Shown: piece by piece, positions 48,707-58,042 of the stretch
Position numbering within the stretch: position 1 is the first letter of the stretch
Layout of the letters: each line of letters begins with the position of its first letter
Assembly: GCF_958979055.1 (NCBI RefSeq)
Contig: NC_084899.1
Coordinates: 1,934,501 to 1,998,500 of the forward strand
Direction: 5' to 3'
From: Alnus glutinosa
Taxonomy: Eukaryota > Streptophyta > Magnoliopsida > Fagales > Betulaceae
DNA length: 64,000 nucleotides
Notes under the pieces: generated by a model
Seen by the model: only the letters and a program-made list of their open reading frames with translations
Databases searched by the model: none
Told to the model about the DNA's origin: nothing
Program-made: the position numbers and the translations under genes

Positions 48707-48906
48707 TATTAATGAGTCATGTTTCTCTTCCTCTCTCATTCTCTTGGAGATTTTTTTGTTGGTTTGATAAACTTTTGATGTTGTTTGAAAGGAAAGCCGA
48801 ATCCTCTTCTCTGAACAATTTCTTTTAGTTAAAAACATTCCCGCGTTTTCTCTTCCCTAAGACCCAGCTCCTTCAGCCTCACGCCTGAGAGGAAGAGAGA
48901 GCGAAA

Positions 48907-50497
48907 ATGGAGTCATGGGTCGCACTCTTCGAGATCTTCCTGAAATCCCCGGCACCTGAGGCCGAAGCATCTCAATGGTTACACCAAGCGTTCAACGCCT
49001 CATCGTCTACAACCCCAATCACCACGAGCGCTTTCCTTTCGTTGCTCACAAAACCCTCTGACGCCGTTGTCATCGCGTGCTCGTCATCTTCTACTCCTTC
49101 CTCGCCTCCCTGCACAAAGCGGTAGACAAAATCTATACAACCCGATTACCCTATATCTTCATTTTGATTGAACTTTTTTGGTTTTATTTGACTTGTTACA
49201 AATTTTGATCAACAGGGTCATGTTTATAGAGACTTTACCGAGTACAGTTCAGGCTCGGGTTCTCTCTTTTCTGGCTTATGAGCGCCAGAGGTTTAGCGCG
49301 CGGGACTTGTCGAGGCTGGCTCGGAACGTTTTGAGTGGGAATCAGGGCCTTGATTTTTGGGTCAGGAGAGCTGCGCGCAATCTGCTCGATGCATTGTCTG
49401 AGTCGAATTACGAATGGATTTCTTGCTTGGGTATGGATTCTGGGGAAGAAGGCGTGGTTGAAGAGTTTGAATCAGTACCGGGTTGGCTTAAGGAGGCTGC
49501 GGGTGCCAATGATATTCTTCTCCCTTGGCTTCCTATTTCGCCTGACGAATTGGATTCAACATTTCTTGGCAATGATGATGATAGTTTAGATATTCCCAAG
49601 CAAGATGGACAGAATGGAGGACAAGAGTTGAATGAAGTTGTGGAGGAAATGGAGATTGATCGGCCCGCAAATGTACCTCTTGAACCTGAAGTTCAGGAAA
49701 AGACTACTTGTTTGAAAGCTAGGATTATGAATTTTGAATCTTCTTCAAAAGCCGTGGGTTTAGCTACTGAACTTCGCCAACTTTGCTTGGGCAAGGGCAG
49801 AGATTCTTTTGTGGTTTTGGGTCTCGTAGAACCTTGGCTGGCGGATGATGAGACTGCTTCAGTTTTAATTTCGCATCTTGGGAATGGAAGCGAAGAAGAG
49901 CTTAGTTGGCCGAGCCAGGTTCTATGCTCAGTCATCCTTCCCAAGTTGTTGATTCTCGAAGAACCAGCTTCTCGTGTGCTTGTGGCTGCAATAACAGAGT
50001 ATTGCAAGCTTCATCAGAAAGCAGCCGTGTATGCACTCTTGTTTCCATTGATTTTACGGAGAGAAGGCATCAACAACCCCATCTGCGATGTGATCACGAG
50101 GATCATTAGGGAATGTTTGCACCCAGCTCATGTATCCGCGTTTTGCCAAAAGCTGTTCTGTGGAGAAAAAGATGAAAGGAGGGTTATCTGTCTTCCCTGC
50201 CATCGACATTTGCTATCTAATGAGTTGGTATGGACAGAATCATTGTTTAACCTGTTCCAAATCATCTTAAATCATAATGTTCATTTAACTCAAGATTCCA
50301 TTGATCATATTGTTTACCAAGCTCAGCAATTGGCTGTAAATTTTTCCAAATCTTTAAAATTTGGAAACTTTTTGTTGTGTCTTGTCACCAAATGTTCTCC
50401 ATTGTTGAAGTCTCATAAGCTCTTATTGATTGAAGCTGTTGAGAAAACCAGTACTCTTGTTACCAAATCTATATTATCTAAATTGGCTAACTTGTAG
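48907..50497 (+). CDS. FANCE: Fanconi anaemia group E-like protein (FANCE)
   Basis: Two exons (48907-49121 and 49216-50497) with a 94-nt GT-AG intron make 498 residues; the join restores RVMFIETLP in frame. The N-terminal part (MESWVALFEIFLKSPAPEAEAS) and ALSFLAYE/RDLSRLARNVLS-like helices match the plant homologue I recall (Arabidopsis At4g29560). The C-terminal half, from about residue 230, is a run of leucine-rich helices (for example LRREGINNPICDVITRIIRECL) as in the FANCE C-terminal helical-repeat domain. An acidic linker (EEMEID region) separates the halves. In animals FANCE links FANCC to FANCD2 in the interstrand-crosslink repair core complex and acts in the nucleus; in Arabidopsis FANC genes also affect meiotic crossovers. 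The function is inferred from the family. Confidence 0.88.
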
Positions 50498-50842
50498 CTA
50501 TTCTATGAAAATCTCTGTATTCTTGTTTGTTGCTGTGAGCTTCAGTCATTCTCTGACTATATACAAACTGAGTGCTTATTATTATTATTATAGAAAACTG
50601 CATATATAGCTGCTTTACCAGTGCAACATTAATGGTTTGTTGACATTCAGAACTAACTAGGAAAGGAAATGGGGTGGAGTAAAGGGATAGAAGCATCATA
50701 TCTTCCCTCTTTTGAGAATTGAAAAACATAACATTTGCGCTAGCTGGACCAAAAACAAAACATGAAGAAAGCATAACAATAACAGAAACCGACAGACGCC
50801 CATGATTGAGTGATGCATATATATTCCAAGTAATGGGTACTT

Positions 50843-51961
50843 CTAGGCAGCGACACTATGGTGACCATTAGCCATGTTCTTCATGGACTCGAATCTGGGA
50901 CCCTTGTCTGAAAACTTTGTGGTGGCATAAAGCTTCAGGTAATCTTGAAAATGGAAGTGATTGGGGTATAAGAGTTTTGAAGCTGGAGAGATAATGGCAT
51001 CACCAGCAGGATTGTAGAAGGTAGCAATAGAGAGTCTGCTCCCACTCTTGTCAGCCACGACTCGGTGCAACGCACTTCTATACCTTCCATTACTCAATAC
51101 TTCCACTTGGTCTCCTGTGTTCACAAAGATGGTGTTATTCTTGGATGGTGGAATCTCTACCCATTCTCCGTCTTTGAAGAATTCAAGACCTGGGACTTTG
51201 TCATCTTGGAGTAAGAGTATAATTCCACCAGCATCAGTGTGCTCTCGAAGTCCTCTAACAAGTTCTGGATAAGGACATTCAGGGTACTTTGCCACTTTTG
51301 TCCCCACAGAAGGACCTTTGCTCCCCGAGAATGCTTCCATTATGTAACCCTTCTCCAAACCAAGATTCTCGCACATGAGCTTAGAAAGCTTCTCTGCTAG
51401 CTCAACCAGTTGAGCTATGTATTCATTCATTGTTTCACTGAATTATGCATAAATATCAGTTCGTATACATATATATACATGCATGCAATTAAAAATGCCA
51501 CATTGTTCAAGTCATATTGCAACTTTGACATACTATTGACTCACCGGAGATCCTTCGAAAGGTTTGCAATTTTGTTGATGTTAGATGTTGGTTGATGCCA
51601 AATGAAAAAGCTGCTTTCCCAGTCTATATCAGAGGTATTTCCTTTCTCTAAGCTTTTGGCTATCTCAGACCCATAGAAGCTTTCCTTCAAGTTTTCTTCA
51701 TAGTGTGTATTTATTAAATGCTTCACTTTCTCCATCAACTTTTTGTCAATCCCATGGTTCTCAACCTGCAGAAGAATTTTTTTTTCATTAGTATGAATAG
51801 TAAATCAGATATTCAATTTAGACTATACAATAATATATAAAAGAAGAGATCCTGTTTACTTGAAAGAAGCCCCATTTTTCACAGGCTTGATGAAGAAGCG
51901 CCATTGTTTTGCTCCTCTTCTCACCATTCAGTTCATTAAAATCTATCAGAGGGATCTCCAT
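50843..51961 (-). CDS. ACO: 1-aminocyclopropane-1-carboxylate oxidase
   Basis: Three exons on the minus strand (51961-51860, 51765-51545, 51437-50843) join in phase into 305 residues, near the usual 310-320. It opens [13 protein letters not shown]. The Fe(II) ligands are His174 and Asp176 (HTDAGG) and His232 (LHRVV). The ascorbate/carboxylate site RxS is Arg242-Ser244 ([11 protein letters not shown]), and the KYPxCP...GLR segment carries the Lys and Arg linked to bicarbonate activation. The enzyme oxidises ACC to ethylene in the last step of ethylene synthesis, in the cytosol. The C-terminal [13 protein letters not shown] block matches true ACC oxidases rather than other 2-oxoglutarate dioxygenases. 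LREHTD in place of the commoner LRAHTD is a small oddity. The gene is tail to tail with FANCE. Confidence 0.95.
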
Positions 51962-52015
51962 CTCCTTCTATCTATTTCTGATGTTCTGATTGCAAAACAT
52001 CACTTAAGGGGGGGG

Positions 52016-52023
52016 TATATATA
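52016..52023 (-). promoter_or_regulatory. Candidate TATA box of ACC oxidase
   Basis: TATATATA followed on the minus strand by CCCCCCC lies 55 nt upstream of the start codon, implying a short leader of about 25 nt. Confidence 0.6.
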
Positions 52024-52130
52024 GGTTCAGACAGGATGTATTTACCAATATTGTAATTGGAAGGTAGTTAGATTTGAAGATATGGTAGTTACTGATAAAC
52101 CATTTCCTTATTGAAAGTTAAAACTGATTG

Positions 52131-52325
52131 CGGATAAAGATTTCAGCAATTTTTTTTTATCTTTCAGGTAGTAAATGTGAAAGTCTCTATGGACCCACAT
52201 GCCTTAACAAATTTCGGACAGCCAACCCACCTGTTGGGACGAATGGATTCCATATGAACTATCTCACATTTTCTACCCGATTTCCTAGCAATTCAAACAG
52301 CAAAATTGTCGGTGATTCAAATCAC
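52131..52325. repeat. Stem-loop element, copy 3 of the family
   Basis: The left arm 'gatttcagcaatttttttta'-like, then 'gtaaatgtgaaag', pairs with the right arm 'ctcacattttctacccgatt' then 'agcaaaattgtcggtgattc'. It lies about 110 bp upstream of the ACC oxidase TATA box. Confidence 0.5.
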
Positions 52326-52329
52326 TATT

Positions 52330-52950
52330 TGTGTGCTTTGAAAATAGCTTAGTTTACTAAACAAGTCCAAGTTGTACTCCCCCCACTACCGCTAGTCCAC
52401 TACCACTACCATTACCATGTGATTCTGTGTGCTTTATTATATTTTTAAATTGCTTGGTCAATCAAGTTCTCTCTTGTAAACCAAGTTAGTTTTGCTTCTT
52501 TCATTCTTCTAAGAAACACTTTCGGTGATTGGATGATTCTATTTCTCCTCTTGTAATTAGCGTCACGTGTTTCTCTTTGTGACTCTCCAACCCCCAACCA
52601 CCCTTTGTTCACTGTGTATAGAAAAATGACAACTAGCCTTTACTTTATGAATTATTTTTTGGGAAACATACTCCAATGGCCGTTCTTGTATTATGAGCCA
52701 TCAGTTTACGCAAAACTAGGGGCAGTGTGGCAGTTGGCACTGAAAATGTTGATTTCCAACAGAAAAATGGAAACAAGGTACGAAAATCTTAGCCAGTGGG
52801 CGCTTTTGGCTGGAAGTTGTGATTGCATCATGCATTTGCTGGTTTATGTCAATTCATCTCAGTGGTCTTAATTATATATGTCTAAGATTTCAGCCCCTGG
52901 CCAAACTTTAATTGAAAAAACTATATGCAAGACTAAATTGTAAACATAGT
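52330..52950. other. Spacer upstream of ACC oxidase, no gene seen
   Basis: A CCCCCACTACC stretch (52380) and an open frame at 52605-52871 (88 codons) without known similarity. Confidence 0.35.
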
Positions 52951-52952
52951 AG

Positions 52953-53125
52953 CTCCGTTTGTTAATATTTTTCAGGGTTTAGTATTTTTTTTAAAAAAAA
53001 AAAACAAAAGTATTATGATATGACGTGAATGTTAAAAGACTTTTAAGCGTTTTGTATTTTGAGTTGGTTGTCAAAGTTTTTGTTTTGACAATAGAAAGGC
53101 GAAGGAGAATGGTTTAACAAACGGT
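52953..53125. mobile_element. hAT-like MITE
   Basis: The ends CTCCGTTTGTTAA and TTAACAAACGGT are inverted repeats; the interior has A/T runs. It abuts or slightly overlaps the next element. No duplication was resolved. Confidence 0.45.
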
Positions 53126-53651
53126 AAAAACAAATTCAGTCCCTAGGTTTACATGTGATTTTAATTTAGTCATTACACTTTCAATTTTGACAATCAGGTC
53201 ATTAGGTTTTCCTTTGTTTAAAATAGGTTCCTCTATCAATCTATTGTCCAATTAATTAACAGTATGTCATGTTAGACCAATTAATTAATGCCACATGACT
53301 CTTGTTTGATACGTAATATACTAACTGTACATGTCATGTGGCTCAATTATTTAAAATTACAAATTTACCATAAATGAAGAGTTTTAAATTTTTTTTATTT
53401 AGAATATATCTTTAATTTAATGTAATCGTGTCATGTGTCATTTACAGTTGACACACGACATGTCAAACGAGAGCTACGAAGCATTAATTTATTGGTTTGA
53501 CATGACATGTGATTAATTAATTAGACAATAAGATGACGGAGTGACCTACTTAAAATTAAAGAAACACTTAAAGATTTAATTGTCGAAGTTGAAAACCTTT
53601 GTGCTAAATTAAAATCACATAAAAACTTAATGACTAAATTTGATTTTTCCC
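53123..53651. mobile_element. Long inverted-repeat element (Mutator-like MITE)
   Basis: About 530 bp with arms of more than 150 bp. 'catgtgattttaatttagtc' near the left matches in reverse complement 'taaattaaaatcacataaaa' near the right. 'caattaattaacagtatgtc' is mirrored by 'acatgtgattaattaattag'. The ends (GGTAAAAAC, GATTTTTCC) agree loosely. A target duplication is not evident. It is related to 1640-2075. Confidence 0.6.
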
Positions 53652-53846
53652 TTAAATTATAAGTAGATATGGCTATATATAACAGAGACGATTTTCAAAA
53701 TTTGAGATGCCTTCAAGTAGAAAATAAATCATTGAAACTGCTATTGCAAACATATCTCACTTGTTTGAAATGCAGGGCAAGTTTGGCTAATAATTATTTT
53801 TCAAATATTATTTTTTAGAATTTAAATTCTACTTAAGTTTTATCCT

Positions 53847-53879
<33 letters not shown>

Positions 53880-54505
53880 TTTTGTCTCAGGTTTTCTAAA
53901 CCATTTAAACATAACTTCAAAAAATAGATTCTTTCGATATTCGTAATTTAAAATATTTTTTTAAAAACATCACACATTCAAACAAGCCCTAAATTATATG
54001 TGAGTTAAATGGAACATCTACAAGCTGGGCTATTCATTATAACATGCTTAACTGTGCAATTTGTTTCACATTTTTTCTTCCAACACTTCACTTTTATCAA
54101 TGAGAAGTGAGAACTGTGAAAGTTTGCAACAATTCTGAGGAGAAGGTGTCCATCCAACCAAAAAAAAAAACTTGGGGTAAATTTCTATAAAAAAAACATA
54201 TTAAAGAGACAGATCTACCATTTTATTTTTAACCTTTTGAATTGTCTCTTAAAAAAATGTTTGAAATCATTCCCAATAATGCATAGAGGGAACCTTGAAG
54301 GATGGTCTAAGATTTAAGAATGGAACCCCCACAAGCTTGTCAAGTCTATAAAATCATTGTTCAAGCAACCTGGAACTTGTTGGGACAGAGAATTCTATAG
54401 GTGTTCTCTCTCAATTGTTTATTTGAATTAATTGTAATTTGGACAATCAATTACAATAAATCTCAATCCTATTTGTGACAATATATATTAAAGAAAAAAA
54501 AAATA
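53652..54505. other. Spacer, no gene seen
   Basis: Poly-T (53850) and poly-A runs, plus fragments like 'agggcaagtttggctaataa' typical of hAT-like ends. Nothing firm. Confidence 0.35.
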
Positions 54506-54512
54506 TTAAATA

Positions 54513-54961
54513 GAAAAAAATACAGATATCTCTATCAAACTACTACTCAATTATCAATGTCTTCTCAAACTACCAATTGTGTTAATGTCTCCCTCAAACT
54601 ACTAAAAAAATGTCAGTGTTTTCCTAAGACCAACAAAAATACAAAAATGACCCTAAATTTTGTTTCAATAAGACAAAAATGTCCTTATAAATTCAAAAAA
54701 AAAAAAAAACTAAAAAATTATTCTTTAAAAAACAATATTAAAAAAATTAATGAAAAAACGAAGAAAAAAAAAACCTTTATTTTTTATATTTTAGAATAAA
54801 TTTTTGTTATTTTAGATTTTTTTTTTTAATAGTTTTTATAGTTTTTTTAAAAAATAATTTTATGAAGGGTATTTTTGTCATTAGGGGAGACATTGACACA
54901 ATTGGTAGTTTAATGAGGACATTGACAATGAAATGATAATTTAAGAATGACAGAAATTTCC
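54513..54961. mobile_element. Long inverted-repeat MITE
   Basis: About 450 bp. 'aaactaccaattgtgttaat' then 'gtctccct' on the left pairs with 'ggggagacattgacacaatt' then 'ggtagttta' on the right. A further outer set ('caatgtctt', 'gacattgaca') also pairs. The middle is A/T homopolymers. No convincing 9-bp duplication. Confidence 0.6.
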
Positions 54962-54971
54962 TATAAATCGA

Positions 54972-55152
54972 TTTGTAGGAAATTTCGTACAACTCACATA
55001 TAAGAGTGACATGTATCCTTTAAACATGTGATAAACATTTGTTTTTCTATTAATGTTATTAAAATAACATGTGAGAATCACATTCTATTAAAACAACATG
55101 TCAAGGGACACATGTCAATCTTATATGTGGGTCGTATGAAACTTCCTACAAA
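54972..55152. mobile_element. Palindromic MITE
   Basis: 181 bp with ends TTTGTAGGAAATTTCGTAC and GTATGAAACTTCCTACAAA. The arms continue through 'cacatataagagtgacatgt' and its partner. It starts 11 bp after the previous element. No duplication was found. Confidence 0.65.
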
Positions 55153-55559
55153 CCTAAAAAAATTTTATCCGTTTAAGAAAGTTATGTATATTTTTTCCTA
55201 TTAAATACTATATATGTTCTCATCCATTCCTATCTAATTTTCTTGAATCAGCCCATTGAGATAATATATAATATTTAGCATTAATCTTAGAGAAAAACCA
55301 ACAAATAGAAAAACAGAAACAAGTTAGCGGCCCATCAGATGTGGCTGCCCAACTGCATGAAGAAGGTCCAAAACCCCATTTGAGTCGATTCCCCCACAAG
55401 CTGGGCTTATAATTGGCCATGGGGTTTGCCTTGGACTAGGCTTTGAATACAGTGACCAATTTTATAATATAATTCTTTTTGCAGTTAGTGGTAAATAATG
55501 GAGAGTCAATTGGAGGATTACATGAAGAAAACCTTTGTTTAAGAGGATTTACTTACGAG

Positions 55560-56755
55560 TAGAGGTGGTGTAATTATGTACCGGTTATAATTGGTTGAAA
55601 AATTGACTCCTAATAATTGAAAAATCAAGAAATTGGTTCAGTACTCGGTTATTTGTAACTGGGTACTCAGAGCCAGAGCCGATTATTTATTTCCTAGACA
55701 CTCGGTTATAACTGGATAACCGACTCCGACTATATATATATATTGAACATGGGCTTTTTCTTTGGGCTAGGCAAAGGACTGGTCTAATATCGTTCAAAAT
55801 AAGGAGTTCTTGTAGAGCTGTAAAACACACTAACCTCGAGCCTCACCCTTCTGTGACCTCGATATACTCACGCACGAATCTCTTACTGACTCTGACTTTT
55901 CATTTCTTCCTTCTTCTCCCTTAAGCTTCTTATGTAATGTCTATTTCCTTCATCTTTCTTCTTGTCAACGGATCATTTTCAAATCACTGTAAAAAAGCTC
56001 CCTTTTTGCTTAGACCCCTAACAAATGATGAGAGCCACAGGCGGTGGGCGCCACTGCCCAAATGAGTCGTTCAACCCACCACCACCGTCAACCTCTCTGG
56101 AGCACTTTCGCTAGTTTGAACGAGACTCTGACGCCAGCTTCGGCAGTAGTCAGCCCTTCGTCGGCATGGGCCACGCTCCTTCCGCTGCAGCCTCCTTTGT
56201 GCTCTACAAGAACCAGTCTTCTTCCACCCGGTTTACCACATTGGATTTGGTTGTGAATTTTTGCTGTTTGATTACTGAGAAAAATGTGGAAAATGAATGG
56301 AATTATAATTCTGGTTGCTGTTTGGTTGTTTTTTATTTTTTATTTTTAAAGTACCTGGTCTAGATAACCGGTTTCACCCGAGGTAATCGGGTAATCTCCG
56401 ATTTCACCCCGGATAACCGGGTAATCCCAGGTTAATCGGCAGGGGCGGAGCCAACTTTTAGGCTTTGGGGGGGCCAAATTGAAAAAAAAATAATTTGGGG
56501 GGGGCCAAAACTACAAATTTTTTAAAGAAGAGGGGTAAAAATTATATTTTTTCTTTTTTTTTTTTAGATTTTTTTTTTTTTTTTTTTTTTGGGAGCCCTT
56601 TGGCTTGGGCCCCCCAAGCCATAGTGTGGCTCCGCCCCTGTTAACCGGGGTACCTAGTTCTTGTTCCGGTTATTGAAATTCAGTAATCGGGGACTTCGGA
56701 GCCGGTTCCCGGTTTCGCCCAATAACCGGGAACCGGCTCCGGGTTTACAACCCTA
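55560..56755. mobile_element. hAT-type non-autonomous element (1.2 kb), carrying another
   Basis: Bounded by an exact 8-bp duplication CTTACGAG (55552-55559 and 56756-56763). The ends TAGAGGTGG and the reverse complement of CAACCCTA agree at 6 of 9 bases. Both flanks are packed with 'ccggtta' and 'aaccggg' words. A GC-rich stretch at about 55980-56270 differs from the rest. A smaller hAT MITE sits inside at 56440-56640. No transposase is present. Confidence 0.78.
56440..56640. mobile_element. hAT-type MITE nested in the larger element
   Basis: 201 bp with perfect 13-bp inverted ends CAGGGGCGGAGCC and GGCTCCGCCCCTG. Flanked by ttaatcgg (56432-56439) and ttaaccgg (56641-56648), 7 of 8 matching. 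The interior has 'ggggggggcc' and long T runs. Confidence 0.85.
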
Positions 56756-56760
56756 CTTAC

Positions 56761-56959
56761 GAGTAATGATATAAGTAGGATTCATTTCTTTTCTTTTTTT
56801 TTTCATTTCTTTTTTTATCTCTCAAATGTGATGTGTCTTTTAAAATCACAATTATATTAAAATTTAATGATAATCTATCACAAATTTAATGAAAATTTTA
56901 AATGTCACGTCACTTTTGAGGATAAAAGGGAAACATAAATCCTATGTACGGCATTACTC
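56761..56959. mobile_element. Mutator-type MITE interrupted at its left edge by the hAT element
   Basis: 199 bp with ends GAGTAATGATATAAGTAGG and CCTATGTACGGCATTACTC. The original 9-bp flanks are tttacttac (across the hAT insertion, ending at 55556) and ttcactcac (56960-56968), 7 of 9 matching. The first three bases GAG are also present at 55557-55559 because the hAT insertion duplicated them. Confidence 0.75.
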
Positions 56960-56968
56960 TTCACTCAC

Positions 56969-57900
56969 ACAACTGACTCAAAAAATTTATTCTCTATATT
57001 AGAATATTTTTTTTTTAAAAGCACATATCTATATTTTAATTATTAACTTTTTCAAAGTACATACATTCAATTTTCTATTTTAGTTATCAACTTTAACTAT
57101 TTCATTTAAATATTCATTTTCAATCATTTTTTTTCTTCTTTTCTTTGATAGGAAAAAAAATGTTAGAGATTTATTAATGTTTTTCTTTTCACATTTGGTG
57201 AGTACTACAACAGCTCACCAAATGTTCCAACATTTTGCTAAGTCTCATGGCTAACAATCGTTTGTTAGTGAGTCTCGCAGTTTCTGTAGATAACATGGTT
57301 CAACATTGACACACGTCACATGCTTTGTTATTCTATTAAAAATGCATAAGAATTACATTCTCTAATAACGTATATTATTTTTATAAATTAAATTTTTAAA
57401 AATTCTTTCAATTTAATTTGAAAAAAAAAACACTCTAAATGGAATATAACTACGCCTCAACCGTATCTTGTTTTCCTTACTCCTAAATCTTATGTATAAT
57501 GTATACCTTTTGTTCATTCAACAACTTAATTTAATACGGTTTTTTTTTTTTTTTTAAATGAATTAATACGGTTTTAGATTTAAGTGCTGTAAAAAAATTA
57601 TATATGTATTATATATATATCTTTTTTGAAAAAAAGTTAACTATTATTTTAAACTTAATAATTAAGATATTTATCATATTTGTATTTAAAATTAATAAAT
57701 TATAATAAATATTAAAATAATAAAAAATAATATTTGAAAAATCAATATAATAAACAAGTTTAAAATTTACTTAAGGATCTAAACATTCAAAGTATCAGTT
57801 CACACGCGCAGATACGTCGCGTGTGGGATCAGCAAAATACTCATCACTCTCAGCAACCTTCGTTCCTAACGCGAACTACAAAAACTTTCCCTCTCGTTTT
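56969..57900. other. AT-rich flank upstream of the KEA gene
   Basis: Homopolymer runs and short AT repeats; no conserved frame. The last 100 bases become C/T-rich and probably hold the start of transcription. Confidence 0.4.
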
Positions 57901-57925
57901 CTCTATCTGCAAACAATTACACAGT

Positions 57926-57926
57926 T

Positions 57927-57967
<41 letters not shown>
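57926..57967. repeat. (GT)n(GA)n microsatellite in the KEA 5' leader
   Basis: GT units followed by GA units, about 75 nt upstream of the start codon. Confidence 0.85.
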
Positions 57968-57974
<7 letters not shown>

Positions 57975-58042
57975 CGCATTATAGGACGCCTGTGCGCTAA
58001 CCTACGCACTAACGGCTCGATTGGTCGCTCCGAGCCTCGGCA

